This document shows positions 17,287 through 26,409 of a stretch of 64,000 bases of DNA, piece by piece. Both the position numbers and the translations under genes were made by a program. A model generated the notes under the pieces. That model did not search any database. It had not been told where the DNA came from and worked only from the letters and a program-made list of their open reading frames with translations. The stretch covers positions 29,071 through 93,070 of the forward strand of contig DATHDP010000062.1 in the NCBI GenBank assembly GCA_035318985.1. Direction: 5' to 3'. Every line of letters starts with the position of its first letter. Positions within the stretch are counted from its first letter, which is position 1. The DNA comes from VBAS01 sp035318985. Lineage in GTDB: Bacteria > Bacteroidota > Bacteroidia > Chitinophagales > Chitinophagaceae.

Positions 17287-19686
17287 ATGCAAACCAAAAC
17301 AAATTATATACCCATACACTATCAAAGCAAGGTATCTTTTCAACCGCTGCTTGCCGTGCTTAAAAGAGCCTTGCACCATGGTTCATCTGATGGAGTAAAA
17401 AAACTCTATTCCGGTATTTTAGAATACGCAAACAACCATCCTGAATTACAAAATCCAATCGAAGATCTGGCAATATTAGAAACGCATCGGGAATGGATGG
17501 AAATGTTGTTGAGTATCATCTTCCCTCCTACTGCCAGCGAACATGAAATGCTCTTTTCTGTTGGCCTTCCGTTTTCTTATACGACTATCTATACCTCTCG
17601 TCTTTTTAACTTGTTGTTTATTGAGCCGGGAACAAAAAATATAAAGATCCCTGATAATGAAACCGGAAAAGACATTGAGCATGACCGGTTAATTGGTGCC
17701 TATAATCTCATTCTAAAAAAGTATTGTAATTATCATACCCCGGAATTTGTTTCTTCTGTACATCCTTATCATGATCCGCATTCGGGTTTGATAAAATACA
17801 TGGAACTGCAATTAGATACAAGGTATATCGATGTAAAATATACAGGAAGTCATTTGCCGATACCTGAAGACTTTATCAATAAAAAAGATCATGGTCTTTT
17901 ATCGTTAGAACAACTACAACATAATATTCCTATAGAACAATTTGCATTCGAAGGAATTGTTATTGGCCGGGTGATCGATGTGACAGAAAAAGAAGTGATC
18001 TCACAAATGAAATCTGAATTGCTGAATCTTAATGCATTTTCCGAAGGTGTAGTTTATCATAAGTTGCAGGACCTGGTTCAGTCGCTTATCGGTTTAAAAG
18101 ATATACGAATTGGCATCACTCCCTTTTTTAAAGTGAATGGTCACTACGTTTTTTCAGAATTACATAACAGTAATAGTCTTTTATTCAAACATTACAAGGC
18201 GGTAATGGAGAGAGACACAGTAAATGATTGCTGTCGCGAATTGTTTATGGGAACCGATAAGCCTATTATCTACGAAAAGATCGATGAAGAAAGAGTAAAT
18301 GAAATAGATTATCTCGGTTTTTATTTTGACCAGGGGTACCGAAGTTTGATATTAGCCCCACTGAAACATAACGGAGACTTGTGGGGAATACTTGAGATCG
18401 GTTCAGATCATGAAGGAAAACTTAACTATAAACATATTGGAAGGCTTGATGTTGCGATCCCTTTGTTTACCCGTGCTATTGAAAAAAGCGCCGAGTCCTT
18501 GGACAATCAGATCGATAAAGTAATTAAAGAACAGTTTACTGCAGTGCAACCATCGGTGGAATGGAAATTCACTGAAGCAGCTTATAATTATATCATACAA
18601 AAACAACAAGGCAAAGATCCGAAACCGGAAAGAATAGCATTTGAAACTGTCTATCCTTTATATGGTGCTATAGATATCCGTAATTCATCTGTAGAAAGAT
18701 CACAATCGATCCAGCTTGATTTTATTGAACAATTGCAAATGGCGGCAGCGGTGATAAAAAAAGCCCAGTCGAATATGTCTTTCCCTTTATTACAGGAAGT
18801 ACAATTTAAAATAGATAAACATATCTCTGCTGCAAGTGACGTATTGTTAAGTGACGAGGAAACAACCATTCATGATTTTTTACAAAACCAAGTAGCTTCC
18901 ATTTTCAAACATCTGAAAGGAACAGCGCCATCCATACAAAAAGATATTGATGCGTATTTTGCTGCGCTCGATAAAAATATCGGAATGATCTATCATCACC
19001 GTAAAGAGTTTGAAGAAAGCATTGCAAAAATAAATGAACAGGTAAGCCGGTTTGTCGACAGGGAGCAAGTTTCAGTTCAGCAAATTTTCCCTCATTATTT
19101 TGAACGTTATGTAACAGATGGGGTGGAGTTCAATATTTATATTGGTCAAACACTTTCACCAAGAAAAAAATTTGATGAGCTATACCTGCGCAATATGAGG
19201 ATGTGGCAACTGACCACATTAGCAAAAGCTTCACGACTTACAAATGAATTGTGTAAGCAGCTAAGTCATCCTATGAAAACAACACAATTGATCCTTGCAC
19301 ATAGCACACCGATATCAATAAGTTTCCGGGCCGATGAAAGAAAATTTGATGTAGATGGCGCCGGCAATATCCGGTACGAGATAATTAAAAAAAGAATTGA
19401 CAAAGTTCATATAAAAGATACTAATGAACGATTCACTCAGCCGGGGAAGATCTCCATTGTATATATGCAACCGAAAGATGCTGAAGAATATGCAGAGTAC
19501 ATTGAGTTTTTACAAAATCAAAAACTATTAAAGCCCGGCATCGAGCATCACGATCTTGAGGAACTCCAGGGTGTGGTTGGTTTAAAAGGAATAAGAGTAG
19601 ATGTTCAATATGAAGATGATAATATTACTACTCAAAACCCGCAGCTTTCATCCATGACTGATGAGCAGTTGCTAAAAGGAAAATAA
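17287..19686 (+). CDS. large GAF-domain protein
   Basis: Cytoplasmic protein of 799 residues without signal peptide. The N-terminal 240 residues are of unknown fold. A GAF-like region lies about 265-400 (YRSLILAPLKHNGDLWGILEIGS). Next comes YPLYGAIDIRNSSVERSQSIQLDF (about 455-480), a segment that recurs in Bacteroidota GAF proteins and precedes long helices. The last 200 residues are mixed alpha/beta. No kinase, cyclase or GGDEF motif is visible, so it is probably a ligand sensor or scaffold without catalytic output; the ligand is unknown. It is monocistronic, with a convergent HdeD-like gene 60 bases downstream. Confidence 0.75.
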   Translation: MQTKTNYIPIHYQSKVSFQPLLAVLKRALHHGSSDGVKKLYSGILEYANNHPELQNPIEDLAILETHREWMEMLLSIIFPPTASEHEMLFSVGLPFSYTTIYTSRLFNLLFIEPGTKNIKIPDNETGKDIEHDRLIGAYNLILKKYCNYHTPEFVSSVHPYHDPHSGLIKYMELQLDTRYIDVKYTGSHLPIPEDFINKKDHGLLSLEQLQHNIPIEQFAFEGIVIGRVIDVTEKEVISQMKSELLNLNAFSEGVVYHKLQDLVQSLIGLKDIRIGITPFFKVNGHYVFSELHNSNSLLFKHYKAVMERDTVNDCCRELFMGTDKPIIYEKIDEERVNEIDYLGFYFDQGYRSLILAPLKHNGDLWGILEIGSDHEGKLNYKHIGRLDVAIPLFTRAIEKSAESLDNQIDKVIKEQFTAVQPSVEWKFTEAAYNYIIQKQQGKDPKPERIAFETVYPLYGAIDIRNSSVERSQSIQLDFIEQLQMAAAVIKKAQSNMSFPLLQEVQFKIDKHISAASDVLLSDEETTIHDFLQNQVASIFKHLKGTAPSIQKDIDAYFAALDKNIGMIYHHRKEFEESIAKINEQVSRFVDREQVSVQQIFPHYFERYVTDGVEFNIYIGQTLSPRKKFDELYLRNMRMWQLTTLAKASRLTNELCKQLSHPMKTTQLILAHSTPISISFRADERKFDVDGAGNIRYEIIKKRIDKVHIKDTNERFTQPGKISIVYMQPKDAEEYAEYIEFLQNQKLLKPGIEHHDLEELQGVVGLKGIRVDVQYEDDNITTQNPQLSSMTDEQLLKGK

Positions 19687-19746
19687 AGCCTGGTAAATAT
19701 TATTTTATTTCCTGAACCATCTTGTATAAAAAATATATTTCGACTT

Positions 19747-20298
19747 CTAATAACGGACCCTGCCTAAATTATTAGCCATTTCCTTCCTGGCAAATGAAAT
19801 AATTATGAGTGCAATACCTCCCAGCAACATCTGTACTCCGATAAAAAGGCTGGCACCAGCACCAGTGCCAAGATTAAAGATCAACACAACAGCCGCGAAT
19901 ATGCAAATAAGCCCGGCAATAACGGTGGTCCATCGGAAAGGTTGATGCTTTTTAAATATTAATCCTGATTCAATAAAATGCAAACCCAGGAACACCATCC
20001 ATAAGCCGAAAAGAATTGTGATCATTCTCGTGGTTGCGAATAGATGCATCAGCATTAATATTCCAAGAACAAATGTGATCAGGCTCCATATAAGACCCCC
20101 GACTTCCCTTGCATCACGATCTGCAAAAAGCCAGGAAACTATTCCTACAATACCGGTAAAGAATATTAATACGCCGATCCAAACAGAGATTCCCTTTAAA
20201 GCATTAAGAGGGTTATTTAAAACATAGATGCTCATGATGATCAATGCAATTCCCTGTATCATCGCAACCCACCATGGACGTATTATTGGTTTTGGCAT
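19747..20298 (-). CDS. HdeD-like membrane protein (DUF308)
   Basis: Inner-membrane protein of 183 residues with six hydrophobic helices in three pairs, and conserved family pieces WWVAMIQGIALIIMSIYVL and GLWMVFLGLHFIESG. DUF308/HdeD proteins are linked to acid or general stress resistance in enterobacteria; the biochemical role is unknown. It lies at the downstream end of a run of minus-strand envelope genes. The 150-base gap to the lipoprotein gene upstream holds no hairpin, so a separate promoter or read-through is open. Confidence 0.85.
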   Translation of the reverse strand: MPKPIIRPWWVAMIQGIALIIMSIYVLNNPLNALKGISVWIGVLIFFTGIVGIVSWLFADRDAREVGGLIWSLITFVLGILMLMHLFATTRMITILFGLWMVFLGLHFIESGLIFKKHQPFRWTTVIAGLICIFAAVVLIFNLGTGAGASLFIGVQMLLGGIALIIISFARKEMANNLGRVRY

Positions 20299-20448
20299 AA
20301 TTTAATTTTTAGCAATTAAAAAATAGATTGCTGAATAAAAGAGGAGTGCAAAGCATTATACTAATCAGGGGTATTAACAAGTTAAGAAAACTATGTGGAA
20401 TTAGTACAAATAATTATTCTCTAAACCTGATCTTAAAAAATTTGCATT

Positions 20449-21093
20449 TTATTTTTTCAACAATTTTGCCTTGCTTAATTGTTTCATCAATGTGGATACA
20501 TAAGTCCTGCTGAAACTGGGTAAAGAAGATGGGTTAAATATTTCTGACTGGACCGCAAACATCTTTTCTTGCGAAGCCTTATCAAATAAATTACTCTGCA
20601 TAATATATGTCTTGTCAGTTGAATAATATCCGGTAGTAGTCAAAGTGGAGTAATAATGTGTGTAATAGCCAAAAAAAGTTCCGGCCCATGAATAATCAGA
20701 CCGCATCGTATATTGAGTACCGCCGGCAGTATACCCTACATCTTCATTCTTATCTAACAAAGAGGCCAGGAAAACAGCATCGCAATCACTGGCTTTTATT
20801 TTTTCAATAAGAGCTTCAACAGCAGGTGGTTTAGGATCTTTTAGATCTGCAGGTAATACTTCATAACTTTTTATTGCTTTATGACCTCTTGAAGTGATCG
20901 TAGCTGCTATCTCATTTTCCAGTCTTACCCTTGCTTCAATATCAGCAGTCATAACTATAACAAAAAAATTGCTATATGATTTTCCTTGTATTTTTTCTTT
21001 GTTTACCCATACGCCTGCAGTTTCTTTAGACGAGGCACAAGCTGCAAGAATAATTACAAGCAGGGCTAATGATAAAAAATGATTTCTTTTCAT
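20449..21093 (-). CDS. lipoprotein, paralogue A of a three-member family
   Basis: From ATG 21093 this is a 214-residue lipoprotein with signal MKRNHFLSLALLVIILAAC. A longer reading from 21135 would put 14 residues before the signal and is rejected. Shared family features are a start strand ending in W-V/M-N/E, an alpha/beta domain of about 90 residues, a Gly/Tyr-rich loop, the motif GYYSTDKTYIMQSNLFD, and a short C-terminal helix. The same order is found in the lipoproteins at 23768 and 25192. I do not know the function; the fold may resemble TolB- or LpoB-type N-terminal domains, but that is only an impression. It is probably exposed in the periplasm. Confidence 0.75.
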   Translation of the reverse strand: MKRNHFLSLALLVIILAACASSKETAGVWVNKEKIQGKSYSNFFVIVMTADIEARVRLENEIAATITSRGHKAIKSYEVLPADLKDPKPPAVEALIEKIKASDCDAVFLASLLDKNEDVGYTAGGTQYTMRSDYSWAGTFFGYYTHYYSTLTTTGYYSTDKTYIMQSNLFDKASQEKMFAVQSEIFNPSSLPSFSRTYVSTLMKQLSKAKLLKK

Positions 21094-21228
21094 TCCTATT
21101 TTTTTGAATTTTGTTTTTAAATTCAGTAAACGCAAAGATTACGATAAAAGAGCAATAAGTAAGCGTATATCTTATCAGCCTTTGTTAAATACAAAATGGA
21201 CTGTTTTATTTTCGTTATTTCTATCTTC

Positions 21229-21648
21229 TCAGAAGAAAAGATGACTTAACACATTGCCTGCAATGCCGCTGCCCGAAGGTTTTAACCCCAGGAATTTTGT
21301 AAATGCAGATGCTCCTATTATTCCTTTCAGTTTTCCAAAAAGTCCTTGCTGAAGCGGATTGAATTTTGACAAATAATTTGTGGGGTTAGAATCTGCAAGA
21401 CCAGTAATATCTTTTTTCTGTTTCAAAAAACCACTAATCACGTCTATAAGATTGGGTTTTTGTGCAGCAGGTAATGATAGCTTGCTCGTAAGTTCATCAA
21501 CTACACTGCTTGTTGTTTTATCAATGTCGCCAATTGCTGGTGGTTTGATAAAATCTTTTGCTGAAGGAGTTGTTTTAGGAACTGTAACCTGTGCACGGCA
21601 AATTCCAAAAGAGGAAATAAGTAAAAATGCCAAAACGATCTTTTTCAT
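21229..21648 (-). CDS. small secreted protein, hypothetical
   Basis: A 139-residue protein with signal peptide MKKIVLAFLLISSFGICRAQ. The mature part has amphipathic helical stretches (SVVDELTSKLSLPAAQKPNL and NPLQQGLFGKLKGIIGASAF) and a short hydrophobic end. No domain recognised. It sits 50 bases downstream of the BamA-like barrel gene on the same strand, so co-transcription and a role in the outer membrane are possible. Confidence 0.65.
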   Translation of the reverse strand: MKKIVLAFLLISSFGICRAQVTVPKTTPSAKDFIKPPAIGDIDKTTSSVVDELTSKLSLPAAQKPNLIDVISGFLKQKKDITGLADSNPTNYLSKFNPLQQGLFGKLKGIIGASAFTKFLGLKPSGSGIAGNVLSHLFF

Positions 21649-21698
21649 AATTTTTGGTTTAATGGTTATTGAACGATAAAGTTTTTATTCAAACTAAG

Positions 21699-22943
21699 TT
21701 AGAACACTTCATTTAATCCAAAAAAGAAGCCGCTTGATTTATGACTTCCTCTTGCATAGTCTATACATATGGTCGATCTGCTCTCTTTGTTAAAAAGAAT
21801 TCTTAAGCCTGCTCCTCCTGCTGTTGCCCAATATTGAAATAATTTTTTTGAAAGATCATCAGAAGCAGATTGCATATTCATAAAGGCAACCCCGCTTAAT
21901 AATTTATTTTTTGTGATCGGAAAGCGCCACTCTGCTTCAAAATCCACATATTCGGGGCCTTTGAACCGGCCCATTGTGTATGCCCTGCCACTTCTTCCAT
22001 ATGTATCATAGCCAGTTGCCGGCAATTCAAGATAAGGCACTGTACCATTAAGTGTATAAGAAGCCCAATGCCATAACGCCAATACATGTTCAGGATTTTT
22101 TTTACTCAGGCTAAAATATTTTCTGAGATCATACTGCAACTGTACTGAATTCTTAGTACTGCCCATCCACTCCTGGTTAAAGCGTAAGTTGAAATCTGCA
22201 TAAATACCACCATAAGAACGGATCGGATGTTCTCTTGTGTTATACTGAAAGGACAGAAAAAAACCATTTGCAGAATATCTACTGGAATCGAAACCATTTC
22301 TCTGACTATAACGCAAATGCGCTGAGCTCGGATAAGATTCAAGTTGTTGATCATGTATATTATTACGAACGTCAAAGCTAATTCCTCCGCCTGCAAACCA
22401 ATTCGAGCTGATCTTTCGATAAACTTTTTCGGAAAGCCGGATAAATCGAAATCTTATTAGATCTGCGCTGTCACCGTCGGTTATATAATCTTTATTTCCT
22501 GTACCAATACCATAATCGTTTATTAAGAATTTTGAAAGTTGCCAGTTCCCCTGGAAATTCCACTTGTTACCATTTGTAAAAACATTGTGACGAGCCTGGG
22601 CCGTGATCACCCCCCGTGAAGTATAGATCGCTTCAAGTCCGAAAGCCGAGAGATCTGTATTTTCTTTTTCTCCATATTGTTTGACAGCTGAGATCTTGGC
22701 ACCTAATACAACTCCAAAACTTGGGTTATATCCTATTGATGGCAATATGGAAATGGTCGATGGTTTTTTAACTTTTGTACTATCGCTTTCTTTATTAAAT
22801 ATCTTTCTTATTACATCACCAACATCTTGCATAGGGACTAAACTACTTTGCACACTTGTTTGTTGGGAATGGACAGGAGCAGAAAAAAAACACTGAAAAA
22901 AAATAATTGCAAAACAAAAAATAAAATGTCTTTTATCTAACAT
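21699..22943 (-). CDS. Omp85/BamA-TamA-type outer-membrane barrel without POTRA domains
   Basis: Outer-membrane beta-barrel of 414 residues from ATG 22943; an upstream in-frame ATG at 22979 would only add a charged 12-residue extension. Signal peptide ends in APVHSQ. After a short linker the barrel starts at about residue 60 with SILPSIGYNPSFGVVLGAKI, the usual beginning of the surface-antigen (Bac_surface_Ag) barrel, and ends with the aromatic strand SSGFFFGLNEVF. POTRA domains are absent and length is half that of BamA, so it is not the essential assembly factor. Proteins of this kind in Bacteroidota have no proven role. It has barrel relatives in the genes at 44873 and 47748. Confidence 0.8.
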   Translation of the reverse strand: MLDKRHFIFCFAIIFFQCFFSAPVHSQQTSVQSSLVPMQDVGDVIRKIFNKESDSTKVKKPSTISILPSIGYNPSFGVVLGAKISAVKQYGEKENTDLSAFGLEAIYTSRGVITAQARHNVFTNGNKWNFQGNWQLSKFLINDYGIGTGNKDYITDGDSADLIRFRFIRLSEKVYRKISSNWFAGGGISFDVRNNIHDQQLESYPSSAHLRYSQRNGFDSSRYSANGFFLSFQYNTREHPIRSYGGIYADFNLRFNQEWMGSTKNSVQLQYDLRKYFSLSKKNPEHVLALWHWASYTLNGTVPYLELPATGYDTYGRSGRAYTMGRFKGPEYVDFEAEWRFPITKNKLLSGVAFMNMQSASDDLSKKLFQYWATAGGAGLRILFNKESRSTICIDYARGSHKSSGFFFGLNEVF

Positions 22944-23001
22944 CGTAATTTTTTGTTTTTTCTGCATGAGGAAATTCAATTTTTAAAATTAATTCAAATA
23001 A

Positions 23002-23030
23002 AAAAGCTGCAACATCCTGTCACAGCTTTT
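23002..23030 (-). terminator. intrinsic terminator after the 23061 beta-barrel gene
   Basis: On the minus strand the stem AAAAGCTG/CAGCTTTT is followed by TTTATTTG; it lies about 30 bases past the stop of the gene at 23061 and before the start of the Omp85-like gene. Confidence 0.6.
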
Positions 23031-23060
23031 ATTTAAATAAACTCATTTGTGTAAATAAAT

Positions 23061-23744
23061 TTATTGAGGTACGGTTGTTGGTGGTGGTGTTGTTTTATGT
23101 CCACCAAGTGCAAAGGTCAAACCGCCACCTAGGCCAAACTGATACATAGAAGAATAAGTGCTGACACCAACTCCTCCTCCTCCTGTACCAAAATACAATC
23201 CACCACCGGCTCCCTGCACGGCTGACAATACATCCGCCTTTAACTTAATTGCCACTCTTTCTGATGCCCAAATATTTGCTCCGAGCCTGAAGCCCCATGC
23301 AAATTTTGTGGCACTGTTACTATTTCCGTTATCTGGGTTATCAACATTAATGAATGCTGCACCGACCATAAAACCGCCGAATCCCTCCACCTTACTTCCA
23401 GGTTTTCTCATGTAACGATTGCCGGCAAGCATTAACCAATTAAAGCCGACATCAAAATTTGTTGTTTTTACCCCTGATAAACCAGGATATGCATATGTAG
23501 TTAAAGCAGTGGTTTTTTGATTCAAATAAATAAGTTCTATTCCGCTCGACTGATGTGGTAAATATTCAAGACCAGCACCCCATTGCAGGCCACCTTTGAA
23601 TTTTCCCTGATAATAATTACTGTTATCATAATAAGAATCGAACTTATCATCAAATACATACATGGCATAGCCATTTAATCGTGTAGTTTGTGAAGAAGCG
23701 TTAATAAAAAAGAATAGTAATAAAATTGAAAGAATCGGTTTCAT
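23061..23744 (-). CDS. outer-membrane beta-barrel protein, hypothetical
   Basis: A 227-residue protein with signal peptide MKPILSILLLFFFINASSQ. The mature sequence alternates polar and aromatic residues as in an 8-stranded barrel. A Gly-rich loop (GAGGGLYFGTGGGGVG) precedes the final strand QFGLGGGLTFALGG, and the tail is Pro-rich (TTPPPTTVPQ). It is 23 bases upstream-to-downstream from the lipoprotein gene at 23768, so the pair is probably one unit. Function unknown; membrane stabilisation or adhesion are both possible. Confidence 0.75.
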   Translation of the reverse strand: MKPILSILLLFFFINASSQTTRLNGYAMYVFDDKFDSYYDNSNYYQGKFKGGLQWGAGLEYLPHQSSGIELIYLNQKTTALTTYAYPGLSGVKTTNFDVGFNWLMLAGNRYMRKPGSKVEGFGGFMVGAAFINVDNPDNGNSNSATKFAWGFRLGANIWASERVAIKLKADVLSAVQGAGGGLYFGTGGGGVGVSTYSSMYQFGLGGGLTFALGGHKTTPPPTTVPQ

Positions 23745-23767
23745 GTTTTTGTTTTTTAATGGTTAAT

Positions 23768-24448
23768 TTATTTTTGTTTTTTTCTTTCTTTATCAAATTG
23801 TGCGAATAACATCTCTGTATATTCTTTACTAGATTTCTCAATACCCGATGGATTGTCTGCTTTTGACTGAACAGACCAGATTATTTGCTGCGTCTCTGCA
23901 TCATAGGCATTCGCTTCAATAAAATAAGTTTTGTCTGTTTGCCAATAACCCGGGCTATATATAGTAGGCTGCCAGTAATTATAATATCCGTAGAACCCAG
24001 TACCGTAGGCTCCATAAGAACCATAAGGTCCATAGCCGCCGTACGGGTGATAACCATAACCCATACTTACTGACACCGCACCAGGTTGATAATAGGTTTC
24101 ACTTTTTTGATCGATTACTGCAATAGATAAGATCACATCGCAACCCTTGTCACGAATTAATTTCAGCGCAAGTTCTCTATCACGCATATTCTCCTTATTA
24201 AAATTCGGAGGAAAAATTTCATAACCCTTCACTACATTAAATCCTCTTGCCTTTGCAGCCGCTCCCAGGTCAGCTTCAAGAGCATACTTTACAGCATTAT
24301 TTTGTATTAAGGCCGCCACAAAAACAGTAGTATATTTTTTTGCTGGCCTGTCGGGATTCACCCATGAGGTCGAGATCTTTTGAGATGGGCCGCATGCAAA
24401 AAATACTACCATCAAAACAATTAAAGTGGGAACGGTATATTTATTCAT
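23768..24448 (-). CDS. lipoprotein, paralogue B of a three-member family
   Basis: A 226-residue lipoprotein; signal MNKYTVPTLIVLMVVFFAC. The mature protein begins STSWVNPDRPAKKYTTVFV, then an alpha/beta domain with KGCDVILSIAVID. The Gly/Tyr-rich loop is longest here (YGYHPYGGYGPYGSYGAYG, about 130-150). The family motif reads SPGYWQTDKTYFIEANAYD. It differs from paralogues A and C mainly in the length of the Gly/Tyr loop. The gene is followed by the beta-barrel gene 23 bases downstream and preceded by the DUF502 gene at a 22-base gap, suggesting an operon 25061 to 23061. Confidence 0.75.
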   Translation of the reverse strand: MNKYTVPTLIVLMVVFFACGPSQKISTSWVNPDRPAKKYTTVFVAALIQNNAVKYALEADLGAAAKARGFNVVKGYEIFPPNFNKENMRDRELALKLIRDKGCDVILSIAVIDQKSETYYQPGAVSVSMGYGYHPYGGYGPYGSYGAYGTGFYGYYNYWQPTIYSPGYWQTDKTYFIEANAYDAETQQIIWSVQSKADNPSGIEKSSKEYTEMLFAQFDKERKKQK

Positions 24449-24470
24449 AAAAATATTTGTTGATCATTTA

Positions 24471-25061
24471 CTATTTTTCGTCTTTACTAAAAAAGGCACC
24501 TTCACTCTTTCCGTATTTCCTTATAATTCTTATCATTTTATTTACCGGCATATCCAGCTTTTTCAATTTTGATTCATGCACCAGTTTCATCTCACCTTGT
24601 TTAGCATCCGGTGGCTCGGGAAAAAAGATCATACAAAGACCATCAGGCTGTCGGTCCACAAGCATACCCATCTTCCAATCACCATCTTCTCCTATCAAAA
24701 CTGGTTGCCAATGAGCTACTGCTTCACTTACTATTTCGCTTGTCTGAGCTTTTATCATGGAATACCCCGGAATAAACACCAATATCTTGTCCTCTAATTT
24801 TGTGATCAACCTTTTCACTTTTTTTCTTTCAATGAGCATTCCTGCCAGGTAACAAATGAATAAAATAAGAACCAGGCTAATTAATGTGAGCAGCCCCACT
24901 CCAAAAACACGTTCTGCCGGTAAATACTTCTTTATTGGAAGGATCAGTTTTTGAACAATGGTGATAGCTTTCCCTAAAATAAAGAGCAATAAAAAAACTG
25001 GTAATAAGAATAAAATGATACCATTAAGTACACGTTTGATCAAAGATTGATACCATTTCAT
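24471..25061 (-). CDS. DUF502-like inner-membrane protein
   Basis: From ATG 25061, 196 residues (an upstream ATG at 25124 adds a weakly coding extension). Two membrane helices (about 10-30 and 55-78) are followed by a soluble domain. The pattern of two helices, a short amphipathic stretch, VFIPGYSMIKAQTSEIV, then GDWKMGMLVD and PDGLCMIFFPEPPDAKQGEM resembles DUF502 proteins. Their function is unknown. It is the upstream member of a tight run with lipoprotein B and a beta-barrel. Confidence 0.7.
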   Translation of the reverse strand: MKWYQSLIKRVLNGIILFLLPVFLLLFILGKAITIVQKLILPIKKYLPAERVFGVGLLTLISLVLILFICYLAGMLIERKKVKRLITKLEDKILVFIPGYSMIKAQTSEIVSEAVAHWQPVLIGEDGDWKMGMLVDRQPDGLCMIFFPEPPDAKQGEMKLVHESKLKKLDMPVNKMIRIIRKYGKSEGAFFSKDEK

Positions 25062-25151
25062 ACTGCAAATGAATTTCCATGCGGAAGGTAAAATTATTTG
25101 CCAGCTTAAAAGCTGACTTATCACAATACCACGTTTTTTTCCGTAGAAGAA

Positions 25152-25176
25152 AAATGAGGAGAAATTCTCCTCATTT
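25152..25176 (-). terminator. intrinsic terminator after lipoprotein C
   Basis: Perfect 11-bp stem AAATGAGGAGA / TCTCCTCATTT with loop of three; on the minus strand it is followed by a T-rich run. It lies 16 bases past the stop of the gene at 25192. Confidence 0.75.
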
Positions 25177-25191
25177 CCCCAATCATACTTA

Positions 25192-25797
25192 CTATTTTTT
25201 CAAGAAACCGTCCTTCTTCATTTTTTCAGTAACCACATCTGCAATATCATTCACTGTTTTTTCAACTTTGGAAGGGTTCACTGTTTTTGTAGTTCCTGTC
25301 CAAATTAATTTATCTGGGTTAATAGAATAAACTGTTGTTTCAACAAAATAGTTTTTATCAGTAGTATAATAACCGGGAGTAGAATACATACCAGCTCCAT
25401 AACCATAATATCTTCCGTATCCACCATAAAAAGATGTTGTAGTACCTGGTACATAAGAAGTTTCTTTTTCCACATCAGCCAGGCGCATTAGTAATACATG
25501 TGTAAACTTTCCGTCAGTTATTATTTTCTTTAATGCTTCATCACTCGCCTCTTTCAGCATATCTGTTGAAATGAGAGTGTAAGAAGATACCGAAGGGGAG
25601 CCAATGCGTTTTACGAGTTGGTCCTCGATCACACGACGGGAAGTTTCATCTTTTACCATTGCAATAACAAGTGTTTTATTGGGCGCACTTGTGGTAACTG
25701 AAGCACCCGGTTCCATCCATGATTTTTCCATTTTAGTTGAAGGTCCACAGGAAACAAGTGTTGAAATAACGATCAGCGATAGAATCAAATTTCTCAT
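25192..25797 (-). CDS. lipoprotein, paralogue C of a three-member family
   Basis: A 201-residue lipoprotein; signal MRNLILSLIVISTLVSC. Its mature part begins KMEKSWMEPG and has the same layout as A and B: an alpha/beta domain with FTHVLLMRLADVEKE, a Gly/Tyr loop (YGGYGRYYGYGAGMY), the motif TPGYYTTDKNYFVETTVYS, then DKLIWTGTTKTVNPSKVEK and a closing amphipathic helix. B and C share the end pattern IW-x-(4-5)-NPS, which is also present in A as the looser FNPSSLPS. A terminator directly follows. The function is not known. Confidence 0.75.
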   Translation of the reverse strand: MRNLILSLIVISTLVSCGPSTKMEKSWMEPGASVTTSAPNKTLVIAMVKDETSRRVIEDQLVKRIGSPSVSSYTLISTDMLKEASDEALKKIITDGKFTHVLLMRLADVEKETSYVPGTTTSFYGGYGRYYGYGAGMYSTPGYYTTDKNYFVETTVYSINPDKLIWTGTTKTVNPSKVEKTVNDIADVVTEKMKKDGFLKK

Positions 25798-25914
25798 AAT
25801 TAAAATTTTTTAGTTATAATTATAATGCAGTTTATGCAAAATTACTTTTTCTTGAATTTAAGTTACATAATATAAATCATTGCTCATTAATGAAACCAAT
25901 GATTTCATGAAATA

Positions 25915-26409
25915 TTAGGGATTTTGTCCCGGTGCTTTTGATTTATCCAACTCGCCGATAAAAGGTATCTCTTCCTGTATCATCAGCCGGATACAATTCT
26001 CAATATAATCTTCCAGCTGTATAAATTTTGAAGCTTGCAAGCCTCCGATTATGGCAGAAAATTTTGTAAGATATTTTTGCTGAAACGCGGTATACTTAGT
26101 CACCCAGGCCAGTTTCTTTGTTGTCAGGTCGGTAGCTGTTTTGCTGTCAAGTTTTTCGTACTTGGTCGCATAATCCTCAATTAACTTTACTCTTTCATGT
26201 CCAAGTTTTTTGCGTTCAGTTTCATACGCATCATACAATGACCAGAATTTTGCAGACTGTGCATCGGACAGGGTCATGTATTGTTTCACCACTTCTTTCT
26301 TTTCTTTTCCGAATATTGATTGGATCAGGTCGATATCTTCTTTGTTAGATTGACCGAACAGGCTTGCTGACAGAAGGAATGCTACCGCGATAAGATTTAA
26401 TTTTTTCAT
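25915..26409 (-). CDS. secreted helical protein, hypothetical (Spy-like)
   Basis: A 164-residue protein with signal peptide MKKLNLIAVAFLLSASLFGQ. The mature part is almost entirely charged alpha-helix with a motif MTLSDAQSAKFWSLYDAYETER, reminiscent of LTXXQ/Spy-type periplasmic chaperones in which a helix with Thr/Ser starts each hairpin. The exact LTxxQ motif is not present, so the resemblance is only structural. The 480-base region upstream holds a conserved element shared with the sulfatase gene, pointing to stress regulation. Confidence 0.65.
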   Translation of the reverse strand: MKKLNLIAVAFLLSASLFGQSNKEDIDLIQSIFGKEKKEVVKQYMTLSDAQSAKFWSLYDAYETERKKLGHERVKLIEDYATKYEKLDSKTATDLTTKKLAWVTKYTAFQQKYLTKFSAIIGGLQASKFIQLEDYIENCIRLMIQEEIPFIGELDKSKAPGQNP

